Origin: Prevotella sp.
GTDB lineage: Bacteria > Bacteroidota > Bacteroidia > Bacteroidales > Bacteroidaceae
Assembly (NCBI GenBank): GCA_017650905.1
Contig: JAGCDZ010000103.1
Coordinates: forward strand, 1 to 60,390
Reading direction: 5' to 3'
DNA: 60,390 bases
Below are positions 16,338-24,732 of this stretch, one piece after another. The notes under the pieces are model-generated. The model saw only the letters and a list, made by a program, of their open reading frames with translations, was not told where the DNA came from and ran no database searches. Every line of letters begins with the position of its first letter. Positions within the stretch are counted from its first letter, which is position 1. A program made the translations under genes and the position numbers.

Positions 16338-17886
16338 AAAAATTACTAATAACATGCGTTTAATACAATTTTTTTTATTAATATGTTGGTCTATTCCTTC
16401 TATCTCACAAGGATTCAAAGTGAAAGAATTTAAGCAGAATATCAATGATGGTTCTGCCTTTCATGCTCCTTTGGATGCAGAAGGGCACCCATGTGGTTTG
16501 ATAAAAGTGAGAACAGATAATGCAGAACTGAAGTTCAAAGGCAATATTGTCGGTGAGGTAGAAAACAAAACCAATGAGTATTGGGTTTATATGATTCAGG
16601 GGAGCAAACAATTAAATATCTTACATCCAAATTTCCTGCCGATGTCTTTAGATTTCGATAGTTTCGGCATAGGTGAAGTTATCTCTAAGGCAACTTATAT
16701 ATTAACACTAACCGAACAAAAGTATAACAAAGAGAAGAGCGGCTTGGTTGCAATTGTGAAGCCAGAGACTGCTATGCTCTATATCGATGATGTTTATTTG
16801 GAGAATCTAAGCGGTAATGGCCTATATCAACTATATCTTCCTAAGGGTGACCATGTTTGTCGTATAGAGCAGAAAGGTTATCGGCCCAATGTGCAAGTGG
16901 TGACTACAGGTAAGGGAACACAGAATCTGAATGTGGAGTTGGAGTCGGTTATGGCTGAGTTTGAGGTGAAGTGTAAGACTGGTACTGCTGAAATCTATAT
17001 TGATGGAGAACGGAAAGGTAATGGCTTTTGGAAAGGAACTATATTTGCTGGCGAACATCAAATAGAGGCGAGGCAGCAGAATTATGAATCCAATATTCAA
17101 ACCATTTCAATAGCGGAGAAAGAGAGTCAGACATTTGTAATACCAGAACTCAAGCGTTCCATGGGTAAACTTCGTATTCAGACGACACCCAATAACTTGC
17201 CAGTTAGTGTAGATGGAAAATATGTAGGCATGAGTCCATGTACGATAGATATAGAAACTGGTAATCATTATTTTAGTTGTAAAACCTATGGCTACGCTCA
17301 GTATCGTTCGGATTTTGATATCAAAAGTGGAAAACAAACTGATTTGTCAGTTATGATGAGTATTGATAACGAAATAGATGATTACGATAAGGAGTTATAT
17401 ATTAAGGCTTACAATGGAGATCAGGAAGCCATAAGTGAACTTGCTGTGAATATAGCAGGGGCTATATATAGAGGAGGAATTGGTGATCCATTAGAAGCCG
17501 TTTTTTGGTTGGAGAGGTATTCGCTACCTGAAGAATTATTAGATTTCGAAGGATGGATTGATGTATATTGTTATATAGGTAATCCAGATAAGGCTTTGGA
17601 ATTATACTATCCAATAAAGAGCAAAGTAGAAAACCGTGGCGGTATGTTTTTGGCAGAATATTATATGTCAAAAATAGGTGATGCATTTTTGAAGAAAAAT
17701 GTAATTGATAAAGCTATTCAATGTTATGAAAAAGCCGATAAAGATGGCTATGAAGGATTAGGTGATTGCTATAAGGCCAAAGGCAACAAACAACTCGCTG
17801 CAAGCTACTATCGCAAGTGTATGAACTTGGATTATTATGATAATAAGAATAGGGTAGAGAAGAAACTAAAGGAATTGGGATACTGA
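16330..17886 (+). CDS. secreted paralogue D: shared N-domain, PEGA repeats and TPR end
   Basis: 518 residues from 16330; ATG 16354 (MRLIQFFLLICWSIPSIS) would give a more standard signal peptide. The shared N-domain (about 28-130, with NEYWVYMIQG) is followed by three PEGA-like units, including AEIYIDGERKGNGFWKG and LPVSVDGKYVGMSPCTI. A helical TPR/Sel1-like C-terminus (about 355-518, DAFLKKNVIDKAIQCYEKA) ends the chain. It shares domain order with the 14757 protein. The stop TGA overlaps the next start in TGATG, so translation is probably coupled. Confidence 0.85.
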   Translation: MNRKITNNMRLIQFFLLICWSIPSISQGFKVKEFKQNINDGSAFHAPLDAEGHPCGLIKVRTDNAELKFKGNIVGEVENKTNEYWVYMIQGSKQLNILHPNFLPMSLDFDSFGIGEVISKATYILTLTEQKYNKEKSGLVAIVKPETAMLYIDDVYLENLSGNGLYQLYLPKGDHVCRIEQKGYRPNVQVVTTGKGTQNLNVELESVMAEFEVKCKTGTAEIYIDGERKGNGFWKGTIFAGEHQIEARQQNYESNIQTISIAEKESQTFVIPELKRSMGKLRIQTTPNNLPVSVDGKYVGMSPCTIDIETGNHYFSCKTYGYAQYRSDFDIKSGKQTDLSVMMSIDNEIDDYDKELYIKAYNGDQEAISELAVNIAGAIYRGGIGDPLEAVFWLERYSLPEELLDFEGWIDVYCYIGNPDKALELYYPIKSKVENRGGMFLAEYYMSKIGDAFLKKNVIDKAIQCYEKADKDGYEGLGDCYKAKGNKQLAASYYRKCMNLDYYDNKNRVEKKLKELGY

Positions 17887-18317
17887 TGATGGATAAAGCA
17901 AAGTTTTATGTTGATTTCTGTTTCGAGGCTGGCGATGCAGGTTTGTGTCATCGGTATTGGTATGAGATTGAATTCTCAAAAGTTAAGTTGGTAGCGATGC
18001 TGCTACTTTGTTTGTTTCTGTTCTCCTGCTCTGTTGGAAAGCAGAATCCTATTAATCAGTTGGAAAAACTGACGGAAGATATTCGCGAGCATCACGAAGA
18101 ATACTCAACGGCAGATTGGAAAGAGGCGTATGCTCGATATGAGCAAATCGCTGCTGATATGGAGAATTACCAGTATACAAATGAAGAAGTAGAAAAGATT
18201 GGCAAATTAGAAGGAGAGTGTGTGGGATACTTCATGAAAAGTGCCGTTAAGTCTCTGGACGGCTTGGAGAGCGAAATAAAGGGTTTCTTTGAAGGTTTTA
18301 ATAATTCAATGGAGTGA
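17886..18317 (+). CDS. small membrane or lipoprotein-like protein
   Basis: 143 residues from the coupled start at 17886. An internal segment VAMLLLCLFLFSCS looks like a lipoprotein signal with lipobox LFSC, but it begins near residue 37, which is unusual. Either a start inside the frame is used or residues 1-35 stay cytoplasmic and the segment is a membrane anchor. The rest is acidic and helical (about 55-143) with heptad-like spacing. Family not recognised. Confidence 0.65.
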   Translation: MMDKAKFYVDFCFEAGDAGLCHRYWYEIEFSKVKLVAMLLLCLFLFSCSVGKQNPINQLEKLTEDIREHHEEYSTADWKEAYARYEQIAADMENYQYTNEEVEKIGKLEGECVGYFMKSAVKSLDGLESEIKGFFEGFNNSME

Positions 18318-18337
18318 TATGTAAGACTTTGGTATAG

Positions 18338-18829
18338 ATGGGAGATAAGATGGTATTGTCAAATCATAATATTCAGATACAAACAGGAAATAGTGCCTAT
18401 AAGATAATCTTTGGGTTACTCTTTCTTTTCTGTGGTTGTAGCATATATTTGTTGTCTCGTAGTGAAACACTTAATATCTACCAATGGTGCAATGAAGTAG
18501 GTTTGTCTGAGTATGTTAATCTTTTGCGGTGTGTTGTGCTTGGATGGGCTGTGCCTGACTTCGTTAAGTATAGTATCCCTGATGGATTATATTGTGCAGC
18601 TTACATTTTGATGATAGATGCAATCTGGGGGAAACAAAAAGGATTATCCAAGTATTTGATTGTTTCAATTATCCCTATTGCTGCAATAGTATATGAGATT
18701 CTACAGTATTTCGGAATCAAGAATGGAACATTTGATGTTTGTGACTTAATGTGTTATTGGGTTCCTGTATTGGTCTTTGGAGTAAACGAAATAATAAAGT
18801 ATGTACAAATTAAAAAGCTGAGATTATGA
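18338..18829 (+). CDS. polytopic membrane protein, VanZ-like
   Basis: 163 residues with four to five hydrophobic segments. The segment SIPDGLYCAAYILMIDAIWG, then a membrane span, then YEILQYFGIKNGTFDVCDLM, has the PDG and EILQxF-GTFD-x-x-D motifs of small VanZ-like membrane proteins. The role of such proteins outside glycopeptide resistance is unclear. ATG 18350 is a possible alternative start. Its end overlaps the next gene by ATGA (18826-18829). Confidence 0.6.
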   Translation: MGDKMVLSNHNIQIQTGNSAYKIIFGLLFLFCGCSIYLLSRSETLNIYQWCNEVGLSEYVNLLRCVVLGWAVPDFVKYSIPDGLYCAAYILMIDAIWGKQKGLSKYLIVSIIPIAAIVYEILQYFGIKNGTFDVCDLMCYWVPVLVFGVNEIIKYVQIKKLRL

Positions 18830-19695
18830 AAAAGTATTTTTATTCAATGTTAGTGTTGGCTGTTTTTGCCATAGGTTTTACTGCTTCAGATGAAACGAAA
18901 GCTTCTAAAGACTCTGAAGAAGAAGTGACTGAAGAGAAAGTACGGGAGAAAACATCGGAAGAATCTCAACCGAAGGAAAATCCTGACATACAGCATTTTG
19001 TTGGAGATTACATTTATAGTTATTTCCTAGGTAATACAAATTATCGTATCTTTTTTAAGATATCCCTAAAGGCAGATGGAAGTTTTATTTGGGAACCGAC
19101 TAATGAAGATACAAAAAAGACTATAGAGTTAGAAAAAGTTGTGGATGGTAAAGACTATCCTGATGGTGGCCATTGGGTGGTAATGGATACGCCAGCAGGT
19201 AAAGGCGCATTTTTGGATTTTGATTGCGATTGGGGTAAGGGAAGTATTACCTATGACAGGAAAGTCTTGGAAATAAAAAATATGAATGGATACGATTTGA
19301 AGACAGAATTAAAATATGAGGCTCCAAAGGTTCTTCCTAAAGTTCCAGATTCTCCAGAAGCAATGATTAAGGAGTTCTACAAATATGTTTTTGGTGAGAA
19401 AGAAATGGACGATGATATATTAGATACCTATCTCTCTTCAGTTTTGAAGAAGTCTTTATGGACAGAAGATTATGACGGTTGTTATGAATATTGGCGTTTT
19501 CGAACAACTGCTCAGGATTTTAATCCCGAAACAGGTGATGTTAGCAAAATAAATGAGGTAAAGTCTGATGGTGATGGTTGGTACACTGTGAAATATTTAG
19601 ATATGGGTAATGAGGGTCAGACAAGAGTGAAGATGGCTAATGGAAAAATAGTAGAACTGAAATCAGATAAGAGTTGGGAGAGTTGGGATGAATAA
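18826..19695 (+). CDS. exported protein with a DUF3828-like C-terminal domain
   Basis: 289 residues. The signal peptide is KKYFYSMLVLAVFAIGF. A very charged Glu/Lys linker (about 25-53) precedes a beta-rich domain (about 55-165) and a C-terminal domain beginning DSPEAMIKEFYKYVFGE and containing YLSSVLKKSLW. This resembles DUF3828-type exported domains, with low certainty. It is translationally coupled to the membrane protein upstream. Function unknown. Confidence 0.65.
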   Translation: MKKYFYSMLVLAVFAIGFTASDETKASKDSEEEVTEEKVREKTSEESQPKENPDIQHFVGDYIYSYFLGNTNYRIFFKISLKADGSFIWEPTNEDTKKTIELEKVVDGKDYPDGGHWVVMDTPAGKGAFLDFDCDWGKGSITYDRKVLEIKNMNGYDLKTELKYEAPKVLPKVPDSPEAMIKEFYKYVFGEKEMDDDILDTYLSSVLKKSLWTEDYDGCYEYWRFRTTAQDFNPETGDVSKINEVKSDGDGWYTVKYLDMGNEGQTRVKMANGKIVELKSDKSWESWDE

Positions 19696-19740
19696 AAGAA
19701 TTTTGATAGTTTAATTTGAAATTTTAGAATCAATATTGCT

Positions 19741-20016
19741 ATGAATATAGAAAAAAATGAAGAACAGTCACAACTGATTGTACCAGAGAGTGTTTTGCCT
19801 AAAGTGATGAATATCATAGATGGCTATAATAAGAAAGCTGCAAAATGGGGTTATGAGTTATTGACATACAATGCTGAAGATCACACCATTTCTGGTAAGT
19901 TCACACCTAAGGAAGATACTAGTGCAGGTTTTATGAAGCAAATGAAAGAAGCCTATAAGAATGGTGACTTGGGTGAAGAGTGGAAGAAAATACTCAAACT
20001 GTGTGGCGTAGGTTAG
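19741..20016 (+). CDS. small soluble protein, function unknown
   Basis: 91 residues, no signal peptide, charged, with a likely alpha/beta fold (LLTYNAEDHTISGKF). The C-terminus is helical. It lies 45 nt after the exported protein and 13 nt before the next gene, so it belongs to the same transcription direction. Family not recognised. Confidence 0.6.
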   Translation: MNIEKNEEQSQLIVPESVLPKVMNIIDGYNKKAAKWGYELLTYNAEDHTISGKFTPKEDTSAGFMKQMKEAYKNGDLGEEWKKILKLCGVG

Positions 20017-20029
20017 ATCTACTCTTTTT

Positions 20030-20560
20030 ATGCGACGATTGAAGATAATGTCTGATGATGTGCCAATGGCATGTGGTGACGAATTTGGGGTGAATGAATT
20101 GCAGGATAGGCTGAAGGCTTTTTGCAGGGAGCACGGTCTGGAGCCTCCTCGTTTCTGGATTTTTCCACCAGATGGGTTTTATATTTGCTATGCTGTGTCG
20201 CTGCATCTGAACGATAATGACAGATGCGAGCAGTTTGATGCTCATGTCGTTTTTATGCTGAAGGATTTCTCTGCGAGAGATAATCGCGAGATGGAGGCAG
20301 GCCGTTTGCAATGTATGTTCGAGGAATTGGGAGAACCTATCTTGCTGACTTGTAAAGTGGCGGAAAGGCCTGATCATCAGCAGCGTTTCTATAAGAGCAT
20401 AGGTCTAGATATGATGCCTGTGCGTTGGCAGGATGCTTCTCAGAATGATTATGAGGTGTATGTAAAGGGAAACATGGTGATGGATGCCTTTGCCAGCGTA
20501 ATGGATCGAGTGGAGTTTATCGGAAAGGAGATTGTGTATCAGGAAGATGGTGGAAAGTGA
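20030..20560 (+). CDS. soluble protein, function unknown
   Basis: 176 residues. Either ATG 20030 or 20048 may start it. The segment HGLEPPRFWIFPPDGFYICYAVSL is split by prolines and aromatic residues; the rest is mixed alpha/beta. No motif recognised. Its end overlaps the following short gene by 14 nt. Confidence 0.6.
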   Translation: MRRLKIMSDDVPMACGDEFGVNELQDRLKAFCREHGLEPPRFWIFPPDGFYICYAVSLHLNDNDRCEQFDAHVVFMLKDFSARDNREMEAGRLQCMFEELGEPILLTCKVAERPDHQQRFYKSIGLDMMPVRWQDASQNDYEVYVKGNMVMDAFASVMDRVEFIGKEIVYQEDGGK

Positions 20561-20843
20561 TCAGTTATGGATGGATAGCTATGGCTTTGTGTATTCAGCA
20601 GACGGGAAACGGTTGCTGAAAGGGGCCAATGTGGAGGGCGCATATTGGATTCCTGAGGGGGTAGAGGAGATAGAAGAGGGGGCGTTGATAGGTTGCAAGA
20701 TTGGTACGCTTCATGTTCCTTGGACGGCTCATGTGCATGAATATGATCAGTTGGAGTTTAGCAAGGATCCAGAAGAAAATGAGGAACTGATGCCTCACAG
20801 CCTTAGGGACAGGCACCTGAACTCGCGGGGACAGGTCCCGTGA
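20547..20843 (+). pseudogene. BspA-type leucine-rich-repeat protein remnant
   Basis: 98 residues from ATG 20547. YGFVYSADGKRLLKGANVEG followed by IPEGVEEIEEGALIGC is the start of an LRR_5 (BspA/TpLRR) repeat array, which in intact proteins runs for hundreds of residues. Here only about one repeat is left, and the reading frame ends inside the GGGGACAGGT palindrome at 20806-20845. The gene is probably truncated by that insertion or by a deletion next to it. No signal peptide precedes the repeat. Confidence 0.6.
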
Positions 20844-20845
20844 GT
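20806..20845 (+). repeat. REP-like palindrome, copy A
   Basis: ACTC-g-CGGG and CCCG-t-GAGT (20821-20845) flank GACAGGT, and a second GGGACAGG lies at 20806. The core GGGGACAGGT is shared with the palindromes at 28109-28177 and, as GGGGACGGTT, at 31702-31769. It forms the end of a truncated reading frame. Confidence 0.6.
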
Positions 20846-20855
20846 CGTACAAACG

Positions 20856-20893
20856 CGTTACAGCCTCGCATCCCTGCGAGGCTGTAACGTTTT
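20856..20893 (+). terminator. strong intrinsic terminator ending region 1
   Basis: CGTTACAGCCTCGCA pairs perfectly with TGCGAGGCTGTAACG around a 4-nt loop (20856-20889), and TTTT follows. This is the strongest terminator in the left part of the window and marks the end of the long plus-strand cluster. Confidence 0.85.
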
Positions 20894-21118
20894 ACTAACT
20901 AACTAATTAAAAACCAAAACGTATGAAAAAGAAACTGATGCAAAGTTACAGTGATTTTGGGTTGATTCCAAGAAATATAGCCAATTCTTCTCAAACTTGT
21001 GTGGACAAACGGCCTAATAATAGACAAATCAAGGAAATAGGACGAAAAGTTGTCCAAAAGTGCGCACAAAGAAGTTTCAGAAACATTGTGAGCGAAGACG
21101 TAAGAAAACTCATCAAAA
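20894..21118. other. gap with one doubtful small reading frame
   Basis: A frame at 20923-21174 (83 residues, starting MKKKLMQSYSDFG, basic, no recognised motif) is open, but its 3' end runs through the promoter at 21119-21150. It may be a decayed gene or chance. Nothing else was seen. Confidence 0.3.
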
Positions 21119-21150
21119 TTTGGATGATTAATAAAAGATTCGTATCTTTG
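21119..21150 (+). promoter_or_regulatory. promoter for the FetB-like permease gene
   Basis: TTTG (21119-21122) and TATCTTTG (21143-21150) with 20 nt between them, 34 nt before the start at 21184. Confidence 0.85.
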
Positions 21151-21183
21151 CAGCAAAATTGGTCTCTACTCTGACGACGAATC

Positions 21184-21849
21184 ATGTTTGTATCAGAAAT
21201 CTCTTTATGGGGCGCAGCCATAGTAGCGTGCGTGGTGTTAGTAGCGGCGATAGCACTGGCTTTCTTCGACAGGCAGATGCTGCTTAGGATGCTGGTGATA
21301 TTCGGAGCGACGGTGGCACAGATGGCCGTCGTCGTGGCTGTCGTGTGGTTGGTCTATCAGACAAACGCCTGGTGGGCCTATCTGCTCTGGTTCTTGCTGG
21401 TACTGGCGTTGTCGATATGCTGGTGCCTGTTCCCTTTGCAGTCGATATGGAAGAAGATGTTGCGGCCCGTCAGTGTGGCGATGCTCGTGGGTAGCATCGT
21501 GGTGGGAGGCAGTGCGATGCTGATGCTGCCCGCCAGTGTCTTCCTGTCCATCTATTCGGTGCTGATGGCCTGTATGACGGCTTCGCTCATGCAGACCATG
21601 ATGAGATACCAGCGCAACCAGCAAAAGCCAGAAGCGCTGCGCGAGGATATGCTTCATCAGATAAGGAATCTGGCTCAGCCTTTGGTGATGGTCGTACCGA
21701 TGCTCTATGCCGGTATGCTGCTGGGAGGTGTCGCTGCCCTCGAAGGGCTGCTCGTCACGCTGTTGCTGGTAGCCGCCTCCTTCGTCGCCAATATATTAGC
21801 GGGCGTGATAACACTGGGGATGATCAGGAATTATCCTAACAGACCTTGA
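21184..21849 (+). CDS. polytopic permease-like protein (FetB/UPF0014-like)
   Basis: 221 residues, about seven hydrophobic segments. The C-terminal part has the sequence HQIRNLAQPLVMVVPMLYAG, then MLLGG, and a last span with NILAGVITLG. In order and topology it resembles the FetB/UPF0014 family of putative metal-export ABC permeases, which usually have about 260 residues, so this is a somewhat short or diverged version. No ATP-binding partner lies next to it. Its 3' end overlaps the convergent phosphatase gene by 14 nt. Confidence 0.5.
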   Translation: MFVSEISLWGAAIVACVVLVAAIALAFFDRQMLLRMLVIFGATVAQMAVVVAVVWLVYQTNAWWAYLLWFLLVLALSICWCLFPLQSIWKKMLRPVSVAMLVGSIVVGGSAMLMLPASVFLSIYSVLMACMTASLMQTMMRYQRNQQKPEALREDMLHQIRNLAQPLVMVVPMLYAGMLLGGVAALEGLLVTLLLVAASFVANILAGVITLGMIRNYPNRP

Positions 21850-23656
21850 CGCACATCATTGTGAAGTCGTCGTTAGGCTCGGCACCGTTGCGATAGGCCT
21901 CTACTTCCTGCTTCAGCGATTCTATCACCTGTTGGGCGTTTTCAAAGTTGGTACGTCGCAGGACTTCGAGCAGACGATCATCGCCGAACTGCTCCTGCTG
22001 AGGATTCTCTGCCTCATTAAGACCGTCGGTATAGATAAACAACAGGCGATTCTTAATGCTATCGATTTCTTCGCCCTCATACTGCAGTTCAGGCCACAGA
22101 CCGATGGGCGCATTGGCAATCATCTCAAGGAAATCGCCATGATGATCGCCACCAACTATTACTGGGGGATTATGACCAGCATTGCAGTAGTCAAGATGTC
22201 CCGTCTTCAGATCCACCAGTCCCAGCCATAAGGTAACGAACATACCGTTCTCATTATCTTTTCCCGAAAGGGCATCGTTCATGCGGGTGCATATCTCTGC
22301 TGGCATCATGCCCTGCTTGGCCATTGTCTGGAACAATCGGGTGGCCTGGGCCATGAAGAGTGAGGCTGGCACACCCTTACCGCTGACGTCGCCCACGGCA
22401 AAGTAGAGTTTGTCGCCCTGAAGCAGAAAGCCGTAGAGGTCGCCGCCTACCTCCTTGGCAGGATTCATATAGGCAGCCATGTCGAGGCCTTCAATCTCAG
22501 GGAATACGCCTGGCACCATCGACATCTGGATGTCGCGGGCGATACGGAGTTCACTCTGGATACGCTCCTGTTCAGCCTTTACCTCGGCCAGACGCATGGC
22601 TGCACGATGGCGTGACCGCATAAAAATGAAAAGGAAGACGGCCAGGGCCAGGATGCCAAGGGCTATTCCGACGAACGTCAACTGCTGATTTTTGAGTCTC
22701 AATGTCTGGGCTTCGTTCTCGGCGCGGGCTGCCTCGAGTTCCAGCGAACTCATCTCTGTCTGCCTGCGTGTCTCTGCCGTTCTGGCTGAGTCGCGCGCCA
22801 TGACATAGAGATGTATGGTATCGAACGCTTCTTTCCACCGTCCCATATGCTTGTAGGCTTTATATATGCCCTCATATCTCAGCACTTTATTAGGTTTCTG
22901 ATGGGCGAGTTCCAGCATCTTGTCGTACTGGCCTGTCAGCTCTGCATAATGAATGTTCTGCGATGTAAAGAACTCGGAAGTCTTGCCCGTCTTCTTTATC
23001 ATTTTCTGCAACTCGGTGTAGTTAGTCATGAAGAGGATGCTGTCGACAGGTTCTTTACAGAAGGCGGCTTCGCATTTATAGGCCAGGATATTCATCTGCT
23101 GGTAGGGCGTCAGATCAGGTTCCTGCTGGCATTTTTCAAGTGCTTCAAGGGCTTCCTCCCTCCGGAATTTAACGAGATTGATCTTGGCAAGCATCCAGTA
23201 AAGATGGGTGAAATTGACTTTGGGCAGATATTGGTTTTTGTATTCAATGGCCTGTTTGCACAATTTCGCAGCCCGATCGTCCATGCCCACATTTACTGAC
23301 ATATTGGCCTGTGTGTAAAGGGCGGTGATGATGCCGTACTTGCTGTCGTGCTCTTTGGCATAGTCGCGCATCTCCTCGGCCACTTTCAGTCCCTTCTGGG
23401 GGTTGTGACGGAAAGTGAAGGTGGCCAGGTTTGACCATGACTTGTAGTACAACTCCTCATCGTTGGCTTTCAAGCAGAGATCCATCAGTTTATGGACTTT
23501 TTCTGTGTATGCCTCAGTTTCGTTTGTGTCGAAAAGGGCACCGGCCTCTTTCTTGGCTTCTTCTTTAGCCTCTTCGAGCTCTTTCGATGTCTCTGCAGCT
23601 ACCATACAAGGCATACAGACGAGCCATATCAGGATGGAAATGATAATTTTATTCAT
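21836..23656 (-). CDS. TPR / transmembrane / SpoIIE-type PP2C phosphatase
   Basis: 606 residues. Signal peptide or first span, then a periplasmic helical part of TPR-like repeats (about 30-300), a membrane helix (TFVGIALGILALAVFLFIF, about 325-345), a short coiled coil, and a cytoplasmic SpoIIE/RsbU-type phosphatase (about 365-606). Phosphatase motifs: ELRIARDIQMSMVP, AKEVGGDLYG, VGDVSGKGVPASL, LFIYTDGLNEAE and a final DDFTMM, covering the metal-binding Asp residues. These enzymes dephosphorylate STAS-domain anti-anti-sigma proteins in partner-switching circuits. A second SpoIIE phosphatase and STAS/RsbW-like genes lie at 52.2-56.1 kb. Confidence 0.9.
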   Translation of the reverse strand: MNKIIISILIWLVCMPCMVAAETSKELEEAKEEAKKEAGALFDTNETEAYTEKVHKLMDLCLKANDEELYYKSWSNLATFTFRHNPQKGLKVAEEMRDYAKEHDSKYGIITALYTQANMSVNVGMDDRAAKLCKQAIEYKNQYLPKVNFTHLYWMLAKINLVKFRREEALEALEKCQQEPDLTPYQQMNILAYKCEAAFCKEPVDSILFMTNYTELQKMIKKTGKTSEFFTSQNIHYAELTGQYDKMLELAHQKPNKVLRYEGIYKAYKHMGRWKEAFDTIHLYVMARDSARTAETRRQTEMSSLELEAARAENEAQTLRLKNQQLTFVGIALGILALAVFLFIFMRSRHRAAMRLAEVKAEQERIQSELRIARDIQMSMVPGVFPEIEGLDMAAYMNPAKEVGGDLYGFLLQGDKLYFAVGDVSGKGVPASLFMAQATRLFQTMAKQGMMPAEICTRMNDALSGKDNENGMFVTLWLGLVDLKTGHLDYCNAGHNPPVIVGGDHHGDFLEMIANAPIGLWPELQYEGEEIDSIKNRLLFIYTDGLNEAENPQQEQFGDDRLLEVLRRTNFENAQQVIESLKQEVEAYRNGAEPNDDFTMMCVKVC

Positions 23657-23690
23657 AAGTCTATTTTATGCGCTCATTTACTTCTGGCGG

Positions 23691-23722
23691 CAAAATTACG
23701 AAAAAAAAACTTTTCCCCCAAA
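23691..23722 (-). promoter_or_regulatory. promoter of the TPR-phosphatase gene
   Basis: On the minus strand TTTG (23719-23722) and TAATTTTG (23691-23698) are separated by 20 nt, 34 nt upstream of the start at 23656. Confidence 0.8.
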
Positions 23723-23809
23723 TAATTCTCTCTATTTATTCATGGGATTTGGGGAGACAGGTTGGGGGCCCCAATCCCAATGAATCCTTGAGCGTAGCGG
23801 GTGTTATGA

Positions 23810-23998
23810 ACGGTTTTTGGGGATTATATAAGGGGGAAGCGACATTTTGCCTTGTATCAGGCAGAGCATCTTGGGCTGGATTTGGAGAACTTACAGGCTT
23901 ACAATGCTGAAATGCCCAAATCTAGAAGGGCATATCTAACTACGATTCGAGAGTATTTTGCAAGGGTGAAGTTGTTCTGGGATGTCCTAACATTTTAA
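23810..23998 (+). pseudogene. remnant of an unidentified gene (C-terminal 62 codons)
   Basis: A frame without a start, bounded upstream by a stop at 23807-23809, encodes a coherent peptide that includes LDLENLQAYNAEMPKSRRAY and IREYFARVKLFWDVL before a TAA. It looks like the tail of a helical protein whose front is lost. The family is not identified. The neighbouring 23723-23809 stretch shows no supported gene. Confidence 0.4.
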
Positions 23999-24084
23999 AC
24001 TAACCATTTTACAAATCCCACATTCTTTATATTTTTTAACGGAAATTATTTCTGGGATCATGCCATAATCTTCGGGATATTTAT

Positions 24085-24092
24085 TACTTTTG
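24085..24092 (+). promoter_or_regulatory. -7 element of the primase-module promoter
   Basis: TACTTTTG matches TAnnTTTG. No good TTTG is seen 19-20 nt upstream. An intrinsic terminator begins only 4 nt downstream, so most transcripts would end at once unless terminator readthrough is controlled. Confidence 0.5.
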
Positions 24093-24095
24093 CAG

Positions 24096-24129
24096 ACGAT
24101 TTGCACCAATGGCGGGCGAATCGTTTTTT
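24096..24129 (+). terminator. promoter-proximal terminator or attenuator
   Basis: ACGATTTGC (24096-24104) pairs with GCGAATCGT (24116-24124), 9 bp with one G-U pair, followed by a run of six T (24124-24129). Its place immediately after a -7 box and ahead of the module genes suggests attenuation. Confidence 0.6.
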
Positions 24130-24134
24130 CGTAT

Positions 24135-24440
24135 ATGGAAATGATAGATACAGGACTAAAGGGACGTTTATCGGGTTTGTGTGACCTGGGGAGATCGGTA
24201 GCCGTAGCAGCGGCTGACGAACGCTCTGCTGCACGTATCCCCATCGTCGTGTATATAGGAGATCCGTTGGCGGCAGACAGGATGACGGAAAGAGCATCCA
24301 CTTGTTATTTCAGCGTTAGTAGACTACATCGTTTGACTTCCAACACCCCCCGCTTCGACAATGAGCAATCAGAGCCCTTTAACTATCGTTGTCAGCCCCG
24401 CAGAAATTGTGGAGCGCATCACGGCGAGCCTGAAAGCTAA
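24135..24440 (+). CDS. doubtful small reading frame in the module leader
   Basis: 101 residues if translated, starting MEMIDTGLKGRLSGLCDLG. The Arg/Ala-rich composition and an 80-nt overlap with the better-supported gene at 24361 argue against it; the open frame right after the attenuator argues for a leader peptide. No family recognised. Without it, 23999-24360 holds only the promoter and terminator described. Confidence 0.2.
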   Translation: MEMIDTGLKGRLSGLCDLGRSVAVAAADERSAARIPIVVYIGDPLAADRMTERASTCYFSVSRLHRLTSNTPRFDNEQSEPFNYRCQPRRNCGAHHGEPES

Positions 24441-24732
24441 AGGTCTGCAGAAAACTCAAGAGGATTATGATGGTATGGAACACCTGCTCTCGGGCCTGCC
24501 CTGGTGGAGCATGGTGAAATCTGAGGCGGATATACTCTTCGCCGATGAACGGAAGCGCCTGGAGGAGCTGGAACTGGCCCGCGCCAAGGCCACAGCTCCA
24601 AACGTCTATCAGTTCATGCCTTCAGCGACAGCGGGTATAGATATGGATGTCGACGTGAAGAGTCCGGGAAACACAATTGCACGAACCATAAAAATAGAAA
24701 GGAAAGATGAAGACAGACATGGAGAAAGATGA
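24361..24732 (+). CDS. small protein with a C-terminal SPGN motif
   Basis: 123 residues. The N-terminal half is helical (SPAEIVERITASLKAKGL) and contains a charged ERKRLEELELARAKA segment. The end carries VKSPGNTIARTIKIE, a motif echoed in the next protein (YSPGNFIAKEINIG). The shared beta-type motif suggests that the two tails pair or bind a common partner. It overlaps the next gene by 26 nt. Function unknown; typical of accessory loci near VirE-N primases in Bacteroidales. Confidence 0.6.
   Translation: MSNQSPLTIVVSPAEIVERITASLKAKGLQKTQEDYDGMEHLLSGLPWWSMVKSEADILFADERKRLEELELARAKATAPNVYQFMPSATAGIDMDVDVKSPGNTIARTIKIERKDEDRHGER

Noticed and set aside
20923-21174. 83-residue plus-strand frame as a real gene
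   Set aside because: Its 3' end covers the strong promoter of the permease gene and no motif is recognised; it is kept only as a doubtful frame.
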